From the NCBI RefSeq assembly GCF_014960965.1, contig NZ_CP063169.1, positions 2,017,581-2,081,580 of the forward strand: a stretch of 64,000 nucleotides of DNA, given 5' to 3'. Source of the DNA: Ruania alkalisoli (GTDB taxonomy: Bacteria; Actinomycetota; Actinomycetes; Actinomycetales; Beutenbergiaceae). Below are positions 19,373-26,388 of this stretch, piece after piece. Position 1 is the first letter of the stretch; each line of letters opens with the position of its first letter. A model generated the notes under the pieces. The model did no database searches. It saw nothing but the letters and a program-made list of their open reading frames with translations, and had not been told where the DNA came from. A program made the translations under genes and the position numbers.

Positions 19373-20794
19373 ATGCGTAGAGCCAAGATTGTGTGCACGT
19401 TGGGTCCGGCCACGGAGTCTCCGGAAATGGTCCAGGCGTTGGTCGACGCCGGAATGGACGTGGCGCGGATCAACCGCAGCCACGGTGACGCGGACGCGCA
19501 TGCTGCGGTGATCCGGCGGGTCCGGGAGGCTGCAGAGGCCGCCGGCCGCGCGGTCGCCGTCCTGGTGGACCTCCAAGGGCCGAAGATCCGGCTGGGTCGC
19601 TTCGTGGAGGGCAAGCACTATCTGGCCGAGGGTGACACCTTCACCATCACGACCGAGGATGTGCCGGGCACCAAGGAACTCGTCTCGACGACGTTCAAGG
19701 GTCTGCCCCAGGACGTCAACCCTGGCGACGCCATCCTGATCGATGACGGCCGGGTGAGTGTCCGGGTGACTGCGGTCGAGGGACCTCGCGTGGTCACTCG
19801 CGTCGAGGTCCCCGGGCCGGTGTCGAACAACAAGGGACTGAACCTCCCAGGTGTTGCCGTGAACGTGCCGGCTCTGTCCGAGAAGGATGCCGAGGACCTG
19901 CGCTGGGGCCTGAAGCAGGGAGCGGACTTCATCGCCTTGTCGTTCGTGCGCAGCGCCGAGGACTATGAGGACGTCGCCCGGATCATGGACGAGGAGGGGC
20001 GTCGCGTTCCGGTCGTGGCCAAGATCGAGAAGCCGCAGGCCGTGGACAATCTGCCGGAGATCGTCGACGCCTTCGACGGGATCATGGTGGCCCGCGGAGA
20101 CCTCGGTGTGGAGCTGCCGCTGGAACAGGTGCCGCTCGTGCAGAAGCGTGCCACCGAGCTGGGCCTGCGCAACGCCAAGCCGGTGATTGTCGCCACCCAG
20201 GTCCTGGAGTCGATGATCAGCGCACCGCGACCCACCCGCGCGGAGGCTTCCGACTGCGCCAACGCCGTACTCGACGGCGCCGATGCAGTCATGCTCTCAG
20301 GCGAGACCAGTGTGGGTGAGTACCCGATCGAGTGCGTGCGCACGATGGCCCGGATCATCGAGAACACCGAGGAGCACGGACTGGACCGGATCGCCAGGCT
20401 CCGCCACACTCCGCACACCCGGGGTGGGGTCATCACGAAGGCGGCAGCCCAGATCGGAGAGACCCTGGGAGTGAAGTACCTCGCGTGCTTCACCCAGTCG
20501 GGCGACTCGGCTCGACGGATGTCGCGACTGCGCTCGGCCATCCCGCTGCTTGCCTTCACCCCGATTCCGGAGGTTCGCAACCAGCTGGCGCTCAGTTGGG
20601 GTGTGCAGACGTACACGGTGCCTCGCGTGCAGCACACCGACGACATGATCAATCAGGTCGACGTCGTGCTGAAGGGCGCCGACCAGGTTGAGGAGGGCGA
20701 CTCGCTGGTCGTCGTGGCCGGTATGCCTCCAGGTGTGTCAGGTTCCACCAATTCCATCCGTGTCCACGCCGTCGGGGAAGAGCTCGGCGGCTGA
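19373..20794 (+). CDS. pyk: Pyruvate kinase
   Basis: Pyk converts phosphoenolpyruvate and ADP to pyruvate and ATP at the end of glycolysis. It has 473 residues, the normal length without an extra C-terminal domain. It starts RRAKIVCTLGPATES. The barrel then carries LVDLQGPKIRLG, ALSFVRSAEDY, VAKIEKPQAV (active-site Lys), GIMVARGDLGVELP, PVIVATQVLESMI and DAVMLSGETSVGEYP. Two substitutions from the textbook pattern are seen: INRSHGDAD where most enzymes have LNFSHG, and ATQVLESM where Met is usual. It is a single-gene unit between a candidate promoter and a hairpin. Confidence 0.96.
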   Translation: MRRAKIVCTLGPATESPEMVQALVDAGMDVARINRSHGDADAHAAVIRRVREAAEAAGRAVAVLVDLQGPKIRLGRFVEGKHYLAEGDTFTITTEDVPGTKELVSTTFKGLPQDVNPGDAILIDDGRVSVRVTAVEGPRVVTRVEVPGPVSNNKGLNLPGVAVNVPALSEKDAEDLRWGLKQGADFIALSFVRSAEDYEDVARIMDEEGRRVPVVAKIEKPQAVDNLPEIVDAFDGIMVARGDLGVELPLEQVPLVQKRATELGLRNAKPVIVATQVLESMISAPRPTRAEASDCANAVLDGADAVMLSGETSVGEYPIECVRTMARIIENTEEHGLDRIARLRHTPHTRGGVITKAAAQIGETLGVKYLACFTQSGDSARRMSRLRSAIPLLAFTPIPEVRNQLALSWGVQTYTVPRVQHTDDMINQVDVVLKGADQVEEGDSLVVVAGMPPGVSGSTNSIRVHAVGEELGG

Positions 20795-20810
20795 TCGTCC
20801 GCGGCGCATC

Positions 20811-20853
20811 CGAGGGCGCCCGTTCTCGCGCGTGGCCGCCCTCGGCGCCCTCG
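20811..20853 (+). terminator. Hairpin downstream of pyk
   Basis: A perfect 10-bp inverted repeat, CGAGGGCGCC and GGCGCCCTCG, with a 23-base spacer, begins 17 bases after the pyk stop. There is no U-tract, as is common for high-GC actinobacterial terminators. Confidence 0.45.
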
Positions 20854-20913
20854 ATCCGTCCCTGAGCAGTTGCGCAGGTGGCGGTCGTGCTGACTCCCCG
20901 TGGTTCGGAGTGA

Positions 20914-20929
20914 CGGGCAGATCTGCCCG
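20914..20929. promoter_or_regulatory. 16-bp perfect palindrome upstream of the lipoprotein pair (candidate operator)
   Basis: CGGGCAGATCTGCCCG is a perfect two-fold palindrome in the 207-base gap before the first lipoprotein. A TACCGT (-10 like, 20962-20967) follows 32 bases later, which puts the palindrome at roughly -45 to -60, a typical place for a dimeric regulator. No matching copy was noticed elsewhere in the window. Confidence 0.4.
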
Positions 20930-21001
20930 CCATCGGAAGCGTATGCGCCGGGCGGTCGCGGTACCGTTCGGTGAATCGGGTATCGGACAGGAGTGATCGC
21001 A

Positions 21002-21745
21002 GTGCGCAGGAATCGGATGTGGGCCGTGGCCATCGCCGTGCTCGCACTGGTGGTTCCCACCGGCTGCCAGCTCCTCGGCGGGTCAGAGGACGACCAGCTG
21101 GGTGGGTCCGATTCGTCTGCGGGCGACAGTAGTGACGGGCACGGGGCCTCGGACGGACCCGCCACGATCCCGCCGCAGTTGCTCGAGTGCGGTGACCCGT
21201 CTGCACAAGACAAGGATGACCAGGACAAGGGAACTGACCCGGAATCCGGCGACGAAGGTGGGCTGCTCCTGACCGACACCGACTTGACCGCCGCCAGCTG
21301 GTCGATGCCTGACGGTTTCCAGGAGGCTTTCGGCTACGTCGAGGACAACCCAGTTGAGGCTCTCGATCAGATCTGGGTCGCAGAACCGACCGACTCGACG
21401 GTCCCGTCGCTCAATGTCGTCAACGTCGTGGTGTACACGGGCCTGGACTGGGGACCACTGGCCAGTGAGTGCGCCCAGGTGCCGCTGGACGCCGTCGAGG
21501 AGCGTCTGGCCGGATACCGTGACCAGATCGACGCCGAGCCCCTCACCGACGCGCAGATGACGGAGGTGGCAGGGCTGCCGGCGATCACACAGGAGGTCGG
21601 TCTCGACTCCTACGACTACGTCGGGTACTGGCTGTTCTCACGCACGGATCTGGTGCACGTGTACTGCCAGTGGACCGACGCGCAGTACCGGACGGTCGTC
21701 GAGGACGGCTGCGCTGACCTGGTGGCGAGCGTACGGGTGGGCTGA
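21002..21745 (+). CDS. Putative lipoprotein, paralog 1 of a tandem pair
   Basis: A 247-residue exported protein of unknown function. From GTG 21002, preceded by GGAG with an 8-base gap, it opens with basic residues, a hydrophobic stretch and the lipobox-like VVPTGC. The -3 position is Pro, which is off consensus. A Ser/Gly/Asp-rich linker follows, then a folded domain with TIPPQLLECG, LDWGPLASECAQVP, EVAGLPAITQ, GYWLFSRTDL, YCQWT and a C-terminal CADLVASVRVG. Four cysteines in this domain also occur in the neighbour, so two disulfides are plausible. GTG 20993 is an alternative start. It is probably anchored on the outer face of the membrane by Lgt. Confidence 0.75.
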   Translation: MRRNRMWAVAIAVLALVVPTGCQLLGGSEDDQLGGSDSSAGDSSDGHGASDGPATIPPQLLECGDPSAQDKDDQDKGTDPESGDEGGLLLTDTDLTAASWSMPDGFQEAFGYVEDNPVEALDQIWVAEPTDSTVPSLNVVNVVVYTGLDWGPLASECAQVPLDAVEERLAGYRDQIDAEPLTDAQMTEVAGLPAITQEVGLDSYDYVGYWLFSRTDLVHVYCQWTDAQYRTVVEDGCADLVASVRVG

Positions 21746-21747
21746 CG

Positions 21748-22455
21748 GTGAACCGGAAGGAGATCTGGCGCGTCGCCGTCGGGCTGCTGCTCACCGGCGC
21801 TCTCGCGGGATGCCAGGTGCCTGGAACCGGAAGCGAGGGGGAGCCTGAGCCGGGTCCTCCGGGTGAGAGTTCTGACGGCGGCCCGGGTGAGCCGCGCCGC
21901 ACGATCCCGCCGCAGCTGCTCGAGTGCGGAGCTCCCGATTCCGGTGACAAAGGGGCCGGCGAGGAGCAGATCGACCTAACCGACGCGCGCGTCGCTGCCG
22001 ACGCGCGGTGGATGATCCCGGCCGGGTATACGGAGGCAGACGGGTACTACGACGATCTCGCCTACGAACAGCAGACCTTCCTGGTCACGCTCGTGCCCGA
22101 CGAGCCCGGGTACGACACCCTCGATCTGCTCGGCATCGTCGGATATGAGGGGCTCGACTGGGGGAACTTGGCACGCGAATGCGGTCAGGTGCCCGTGGTA
22201 GCCATGCTGGAGCGGGTCCAGCAGTACCAGGACGCGCTCGGCTCAGAGGCGTTGAACGAGCCACAGGTGACCGAGGTGGCGGGGCTGCCTGCCGTGACGC
22301 AAGACATGCGTATTCCGAACTACGACTTCCGCGGATACTGGCTCTTTTCCCAGACCGAGCTGCTGTTCCTTGGCTGCCAGTGGACGTCTGGGTCCGCCCA
22401 GCCCGAGATCGAGAGGTCCTGCCGTGAGCTCGTGGCGAGCGTCGTGGTCGGCTGA
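21748..22455 (+). CDS. Putative lipoprotein, paralog 2 of a tandem pair
   Basis: A 235-residue lipoprotein starting at GTG, two bases after the first paralog. The signal is LLLTGALAGC with a consensus lipobox, followed by a Gly/Pro/Glu-rich linker. The domain then repeats the neighbour's landmarks in the same order: TIPPQLLECG, LDWGNLARECGQVP, EVAGLPAVTQ, GYWLFSQTEL, CQWT and CRELVASVVVG. All four domain cysteines are kept. The pair looks like an old tandem duplication, since the linkers and the central parts have diverged strongly. I do not recognise the domain. Confidence 0.78.
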   Translation: MNRKEIWRVAVGLLLTGALAGCQVPGTGSEGEPEPGPPGESSDGGPGEPRRTIPPQLLECGAPDSGDKGAGEEQIDLTDARVAADARWMIPAGYTEADGYYDDLAYEQQTFLVTLVPDEPGYDTLDLLGIVGYEGLDWGNLARECGQVPVVAMLERVQQYQDALGSEALNEPQVTEVAGLPAVTQDMRIPNYDFRGYWLFSQTELLFLGCQWTSGSAQPEIERSCRELVASVVVG

Positions 22456-22518
22456 CCACTGTGAGCGGGCACGTGGCACAGTAGATTCTCCGGTGATCGG
22501 TTCGACGAAGGAGACGAT

Positions 22519-23088
22519 GTGGACAGTTCGGCCCTCGTGGTGGGAGTGGACATCGATGATGTCCTCTATGACTGGTCCGGCCGGGCACATCAGCTGTCAG
22601 TCCAGGCGGGGCTGGCCGGCCAGGTACAGACGATCACCTCCTGGACGCCTCACCGCGAGTACGGATGTACCGCCGAGCAGTGGTGGGAGGTCATCGAGGG
22701 CGGGATCCACGACGGCAGCCTCTTCGGCGCACCGCCGATCGACGGTGCGATCGCCGCCTTGCAGCAGTTGCGGACAGCCGGCCACCAGATCCATCTCGTC
22801 ACCGCGCGGGGCAGCGGAGGGTTCAGTCCCTATGCCGCAACGGTGCAGCAGCAGACTGTTGATTGGGCGGCCCGTCACGGCATCCCGCACGACGATCTGA
22901 CCTTCACTGCCGACAAGGCGCGCGTACGAACCGACTACTTCGTTGACGACAGCGCTGACAACGTAGTGGCGATCCGGCAGACGGGTTCGCGCGTGTACGT
23001 GATGGACCGGCCCTGGAACAGCCATCTCGACCATCCACACCGCGTCCATCACATCACTGAGTTCGCGGCCGCGGTGCTCTCAGCATGA
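22519..23088 (+). CDS. HAD-like 5'(3')-deoxyribonucleotidase (NT5C type)
   Basis: A 189-residue protein starting at GTG 22519 after AAGGAG. The N-terminal [13 protein letters not shown] supplies the nucleophile and acid Asp pair of the HAD fold. HLVTARG gives motif II, and [17 protein letters not shown] carries the Lys and C-terminal acidic motif III. This matches the NT5C (cytosolic 5' nucleotidase, deoxy type) family, which dephosphorylates nucleoside monophosphates, but the true substrate cannot be told from sequence. A TAGATT at 22482-22487 could be its -10 element. Its stop overlaps the start of arcA (ATGA). Confidence 0.75.
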   Translation: MDSSALVVGVDIDDVLYDWSGRAHQLSVQAGLAGQVQTITSWTPHREYGCTAEQWWEVIEGGIHDGSLFGAPPIDGAIAALQQLRTAGHQIHLVTARGSGGFSPYAATVQQQTVDWAARHGIPHDDLTFTADKARVRTDYFVDDSADNVVAIRQTGSRVYVMDRPWNSHLDHPHRVHHITEFAAAVLSA

Positions 23089-24323
23089 CCCTCGGTGTCC
23101 ACTCCGAGGTCGGACGCTTGCGCAAGGTGCTGGTCTGTGCGCCCGGCCGTGCGCACGAACGGCTGACCCCGTCGACGGCGGATGAGCTTCTCTTCGACGA
23201 CGTGCTGTGGGTGCAGGCTGCTCAGCGCGACCACGCCGACTTCGTCGATCAGCTCACCGACCGTGGCGTCGAGGTTGTCGACCTGAGGGATCTACTCACC
23301 GAGACGATGCAGTTGCCGCAGGCCCGTCGCTGGTTGCTCGAACGTACGATCGTGCCCAACCGGGTCGGACTGGGCCTGGTCGCCGACACGCTCGCCTACC
23401 TGGACACGGTGCCCGCGCGTGAACTCGCGGACGACCTGATCGGTGGCCTGGCCACGACGGACCTTCCGCGTGAGTTCCGGCCCGCCTATGTGGCGCTTGC
23501 GGAAGTGAGCGGAACACCGCGGTCGGAGTATCTGCTGCCGCCGTTGCCGAACATGCTCTACACCCGCGACACCACCAGCTGGCTGTATGGCGGACTGACC
23601 CTGAACCCGTTGTACTGGCCGGCGCGACGTGAGGAGACCTTGCTGATGAAGGCCATCTACACGTTTCATCCGGAGTACGCCGACAGCCGAGTCTGGTGGG
23701 GGGACCCCGAGCTGGACTGGGGCCACGCCACCCTCGAGGGCGGTGACGTGATGCCCGTCGGCCATGGTGTGGTGCTGCTGGGCATGGGGGAGCGGACCTC
23801 GCGACAGGCGATCACCCAGCTCGCGGCTGTGCTCTTCGAGGCCGGTGCCGCCGCACAGGTGGTGGTGGCGGGAATGCCGAAACTGCGTTCGGCCATGCAT
23901 CTCGACACTGTGTTCACCTTCGCTGACCGTGACGTGGCCACTGTGTACCCGGCGATCGTGGACGGCATCCATGCGTTCTCCCTCTACCCGGCTGACCAGC
24001 CGCCAGGCATCGAGGTCGTCGACGAGGGAGTCGGCACCTTCACCGACGTGGTGGCCCGGGCTATGGGCCTGCCCTCCCTGCGGGTGATCGAGACCGGCGG
24101 CGACGCCTACGCCTCTGAACGCCAGCAGTGGGACAGTGGCAACAATGCCGTCGCTGTCGAGCCCGGTGTGGTGTTCACCTATGACCGGAACACGGTGACG
24201 AACGCCTTGTTGCGCGAAGCGGGCATCGAGGTGATCGAGATCCGCGGTGGTGAGCTCGGTCGGGGCCGTGGAGGGGGCCATTGCATGACCTGCCCGCTCA
24301 TACGGGACCCGGTTGAGCAATGA
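23085..24323 (+). CDS. arcA: Arginine deiminase
   Basis: ArcA hydrolyses arginine to citrulline and ammonia. It has 412 residues. Family landmarks are [52 protein letters not shown], the [17 protein letters not shown] stretch and the catalytic Cys400 in [14 protein letters not shown]. All catalytic elements are intact. In other bacteria arcA usually sits with arcB, arcC and the antiporter arcD; none is present here, and the only partner is the upstream nucleotidase, to which it is coupled by ATGA. It may therefore serve arginine breakdown or pH homeostasis with partners elsewhere. Confidence 0.93.
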   Translation: MTLGVHSEVGRLRKVLVCAPGRAHERLTPSTADELLFDDVLWVQAAQRDHADFVDQLTDRGVEVVDLRDLLTETMQLPQARRWLLERTIVPNRVGLGLVADTLAYLDTVPARELADDLIGGLATTDLPREFRPAYVALAEVSGTPRSEYLLPPLPNMLYTRDTTSWLYGGLTLNPLYWPARREETLLMKAIYTFHPEYADSRVWWGDPELDWGHATLEGGDVMPVGHGVVLLGMGERTSRQAITQLAAVLFEAGAAAQVVVAGMPKLRSAMHLDTVFTFADRDVATVYPAIVDGIHAFSLYPADQPPGIEVVDEGVGTFTDVVARAMGLPSLRVIETGGDAYASERQQWDSGNNAVAVEPGVVFTYDRNTVTNALLREAGIEVIEIRGGELGRGRGGGHCMTCPLIRDPVEQ

Positions 24324-24370
24324 TGCCAGCGACGGAGCGGCCGGCGTGAAGAAGGCCGTGCAGATCGCGC

Positions 24371-24376
24371 TAGGAT
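24371..24376 (+). promoter_or_regulatory. Possible -10 element of the tRNA-Leu gene
   Basis: TAGGAT lies 30 bases before the tRNA 5' end. GTGAAG at 24346 is a poor -35 with 19-base spacing. The short gap after arcA suggests that the tRNA has its own promoter. Confidence 0.35.
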
Positions 24377-24406
24377 GTCTGCTCGCGGCCCGTGAACGGG
24401 CCAGAT

Positions 24407-24490
24407 GCCCCGTTGGCGGAATTGGCAGACGCGGTCGGCTCAAACCCGGCTGCCCTCACGGGCGTCCCGGTTCGAGTCCGGGACGGGGCA
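24407..24490 (+). tRNA. tRNA-Leu (anticodon CAA)
   Basis: An 84-base class II tRNA. The acceptor stem is GCCCCGT with ACGGGGC, and the D stem is GCG/CGC. The anticodon arm GTCGG-CTCAAAC-CCGGC places CAA at 24441-24443, which reads UUG. A long variable arm (GCCC paired with GGGC) and the T arm CCCGG-TTCGAGT-CCGGG complete the cloverleaf, with discriminator A. The 3' CCA is not encoded, since CGA follows, so it must be added by a nucleotidyltransferase. UUG is a minor Leu codon in such a GC-rich genome. Confidence 0.93.
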
Positions 24491-24531
24491 CGAGGGGATT
24501 GCACGTGCAGCGAGGCCCGGCCCACGCGCGT

Positions 24532-24537
24532 TAGGAT
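24532..24537 (+). promoter_or_regulatory. Candidate -10 element of pdtaR (leaderless arrangement)
   Basis: TAGGAT sits 6 bases before the GTG start, and no purine-rich ribosome site lies in between. Transcription would start at the GTG, giving a leaderless mRNA. The -35 region has no clear match. Confidence 0.45.
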
Positions 24538-24543
24538 CGCCAC

Positions 24544-25224
24544 GTGAGCACGGACGAGACCACCGGCGGGACGCCGGAGAAGCCTGACGCCAACCTGCTG
24601 GACCTCGACATCCCCGAGGCGGTGCCTGAGGAGAAGCCTGCCCCAGGGCGTACCCGCCGAGCGGTGGTAGCCGAGGACGAAGCGCTCATCCGTCTCGACG
24701 TGGTCGAGACCCTCGCTGAGGCAGGCTACGAGGTGGTCGGAGAAGCCGGAGACGGTGAGACTGCCATCCAGCTCGCGACCGATCTGAAGCCCGATGTCGT
24801 CGTGATGGACGTCAAGATGCCCGTTCTGGACGGAATCTCGGCCGCCGAGAAGATCACCAAGGCCCGCATCGCCCCCGTGGTGCTCCTGACAGCGTTCTCA
24901 CAGACGGAACTGGTGGAACGCGCACGGGACGCGGGAGCGATGGCGTACGTCGTCAAGCCATTCACCCCCGGTGACCTCCTGCCTGCGCTGGAGATCGCGA
25001 TCTCCCGTCACCAGGAGATCTCGGCGCTTGAGTCCGAGGTGGCAGATCTCACCGACCGCTTCGAGACCCGCAAGCGCGTCGACCGTGCCAAGGGCTTGCT
25101 GATGACGAAGATGGGCCTGTCCGAGCCGGAGGCCTTCCGGTGGATTCAGAAGACCTCTATGGACCGGCGCCTGACCATGCGCGAGGTGGCCGATGCGGTG
25201 ATCGATCAGGTCGGCGCGAAGTAG
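24544..25224 (+). CDS. pdtaR: ANTAR-type response regulator, transcription antiterminator (PdtaR-like)
   Basis: A 226-residue two-domain regulator. After a polar N-terminus of about 38 residues, a receiver domain shows VVAEDEALIR, phosphoacceptor Asp in VVVMDVKMP, LLTAFSQ and the conserved Lys in YVVKPF. A coiled linker (ALESEVADLTDRFETRK) leads to a C-terminal ANTAR RNA-binding domain (RAKGLLMTKMGLSEPEAFRWIQKTS, split here only for reading). By family knowledge (Rv1626, with PdtaS kinase), it binds twin hairpins in nascent mRNA to prevent termination. No cognate kinase is adjacent. Position before polA matches M. tuberculosis. The start is GTG 24544, placed by a TAGGAT six bases upstream. 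Confidence 0.93.
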   Translation: MSTDETTGGTPEKPDANLLDLDIPEAVPEEKPAPGRTRRAVVAEDEALIRLDVVETLAEAGYEVVGEAGDGETAIQLATDLKPDVVVMDVKMPVLDGISAAEKITKARIAPVVLLTAFSQTELVERARDAGAMAYVVKPFTPGDLLPALEIAISRHQEISALESEVADLTDRFETRKRVDRAKGLLMTKMGLSEPEAFRWIQKTSMDRRLTMREVADAVIDQVGAK

Positions 25225-25311
25225 TCACTTCCGAGGGGCAGCCGGCGCGCCCCGCAGTCAGCGAGTGGGCGTAGTGTGTGACAGCATCCGGACGAGGTCG
25301 TAGGAGGTGGC

Positions 25312-26022
25312 ATGGCGGTGAGCATCGGAGCCGTGCGCGCCCGTCTCGCTGATGCCGGTGACCTGGACTCGGTGCTGCCCGTCCTGTGTTCGGCACGTGC
25401 GGACTCCCCGCTCGGACCGCAGTTCATCGCGCCCGAGGTCGCCGCGCTCGACAGTCAGCTCGCCGCCTGGTTCGAGATGCCGGAGAGCCGCCTGGTGATC
25501 GCGGAATGCGACGGAGCGACTGTGGGGATGGCTCTCGTCCAGCTTGTGCAGCCAGGGCTGCTCTGTGACGTCCCGTACGCGCAGATCGAAGCGCTGTATG
25601 TCGACGCTGAGCATCGACGTCGCGGGGTCGGCCGCGCGCTGCTGTACCAGTCTGCAGTCGAAGCCGCCCGCCACGGGGCTGAGCGCATGATCACCGCTCC
25701 ACTGACGGGTGCCCGCAGTGAGCAACGATTCCTCGCCGGGCTGGGGTTCCTGCCTGCCGGTGCACGCCGGGTGGTCGAGACTGCATCCGTGCTGCGTCGC
25801 CTCGAACTGAGCGGGACCCCGTCGCGGGAGCGCCGGCCCCGGGGTCTCGAGGAGCTCATCGCCCGGCGCCGTCGTAGTCGTGGGCTCCCGGAGACTCCAG
25901 CGCGTGGGATGGAATTGACAGCGCTACTCGAGCGCAGTCAGGCGGAGTCCAGGAGCAGGCAGGTCAAGCGGGCGGTGCAGACCCGCCGTCCCGACTCCTC
26001 CTCCACGACGGCGATCTCGTAG
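25312..26022 (+). CDS. GNAT family N-acetyltransferase
   Basis: A 236-residue protein from ATG 25312, with GGAGG upstream. Residues 5-155 form a GNAT domain with the acetyl-CoA loop RRRGVGRALL (about residues 100-109) preceded by IEALYVDAEH. The C-terminal 80 residues are Arg-rich and probably disordered (RRRRSRG, RQVKRAVQTRRPDSSS). The acceptor substrate is unknown. Its last 85 bases overlap the end of the convergent thioesterase gene, so the Arg-rich tail and the thioesterase C-terminus share DNA on opposite strands. Confidence 0.82.
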   Translation: MAVSIGAVRARLADAGDLDSVLPVLCSARADSPLGPQFIAPEVAALDSQLAAWFEMPESRLVIAECDGATVGMALVQLVQPGLLCDVPYAQIEALYVDAEHRRRGVGRALLYQSAVEAARHGAERMITAPLTGARSEQRFLAGLGFLPAGARRVVETASVLRRLELSGTPSRERRPRGLEELIARRRRSRGLPETPARGMELTALLERSQAESRSRQVKRAVQTRRPDSSSTTAIS

Positions 26023-26369
26023 GCGGCCGTCGAGCGGCCCAGATGAATCGCCCGCGCTTCCCCGCGGACCCAACCGTGACGAACTCCACGATGATGCGTC
26101 GCATTCAGATCGAGTCCCACAGCGGCGCGCCCTGTGCCGGCGTGGACGGTCGCCGCGATGGAGGCGAGCGTCTCGGCCAGAGCCGCGGAGGCGCCGCCGT
26201 GCAGCAGCCCTGCCGGCTGGGTGTTGCCTGCGACCGGCATTCGCCCCGTCGTGCGGTCGGAGCCGATCTCGAGCACCTCGATTCCGAGACGTTCCACCAG
26301 CGTTCCACGGAGGTCGACGTCCTGGGCCGGGTCTGTCGATCGCGAGTCAGGACCTGCAGTGTCGGTCAT
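25938..26369 (-). CDS. PaaI-type hotdog-fold thioesterase
   Basis: A 143-residue hotdog protein, starting at ATG 26369 (MTDTAGPD). The helix-end motif QPAGLLHGGASAALAETLAS, with a HGG core, and the strand GLDLNATHHRGVRHGWVRGEA are typical of PaaI/YdiI-like acyl-CoA thioesterases. Likely reaction: hydrolysis of an aromatic or short acyl-CoA; substrate unknown. It is divergent from polA, with only 19 bases between the two starts, and convergent with the GNAT gene, which it overlaps by 85 bases. By recall, hotdog genes next to polA are common in actinobacteria. Confidence 0.82.
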   Translation of the reverse strand: MTDTAGPDSRSTDPAQDVDLRGTLVERLGIEVLEIGSDRTTGRMPVAGNTQPAGLLHGGASAALAETLASIAATVHAGTGRAAVGLDLNATHHRGVRHGWVRGEARAIHLGRSTAAYEIAVVEEESGRRVCTARLTCLLLDSA

Positions 26370-26375
26370 GCGTCC

Positions 26376-26381
26376 TAGGCT
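26376..26381 (+). promoter_or_regulatory. Candidate -10 element of polA (leaderless arrangement)
   Basis: TAGGCT is followed after 7 bases by the GTG start at 26389. The site lies in the 19-base gap between the divergent thioesterase and polA starts; the CCTAGG core reads TAGGAC on the other strand. Confidence 0.4.
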
Positions 26382-26388
26382 GTCAGGT

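Noticed and set aside
24313-24587. Short open frames crossing the tRNA-Leu gene
   Set aside because: They run through the tRNA sequence and have no conserved content.
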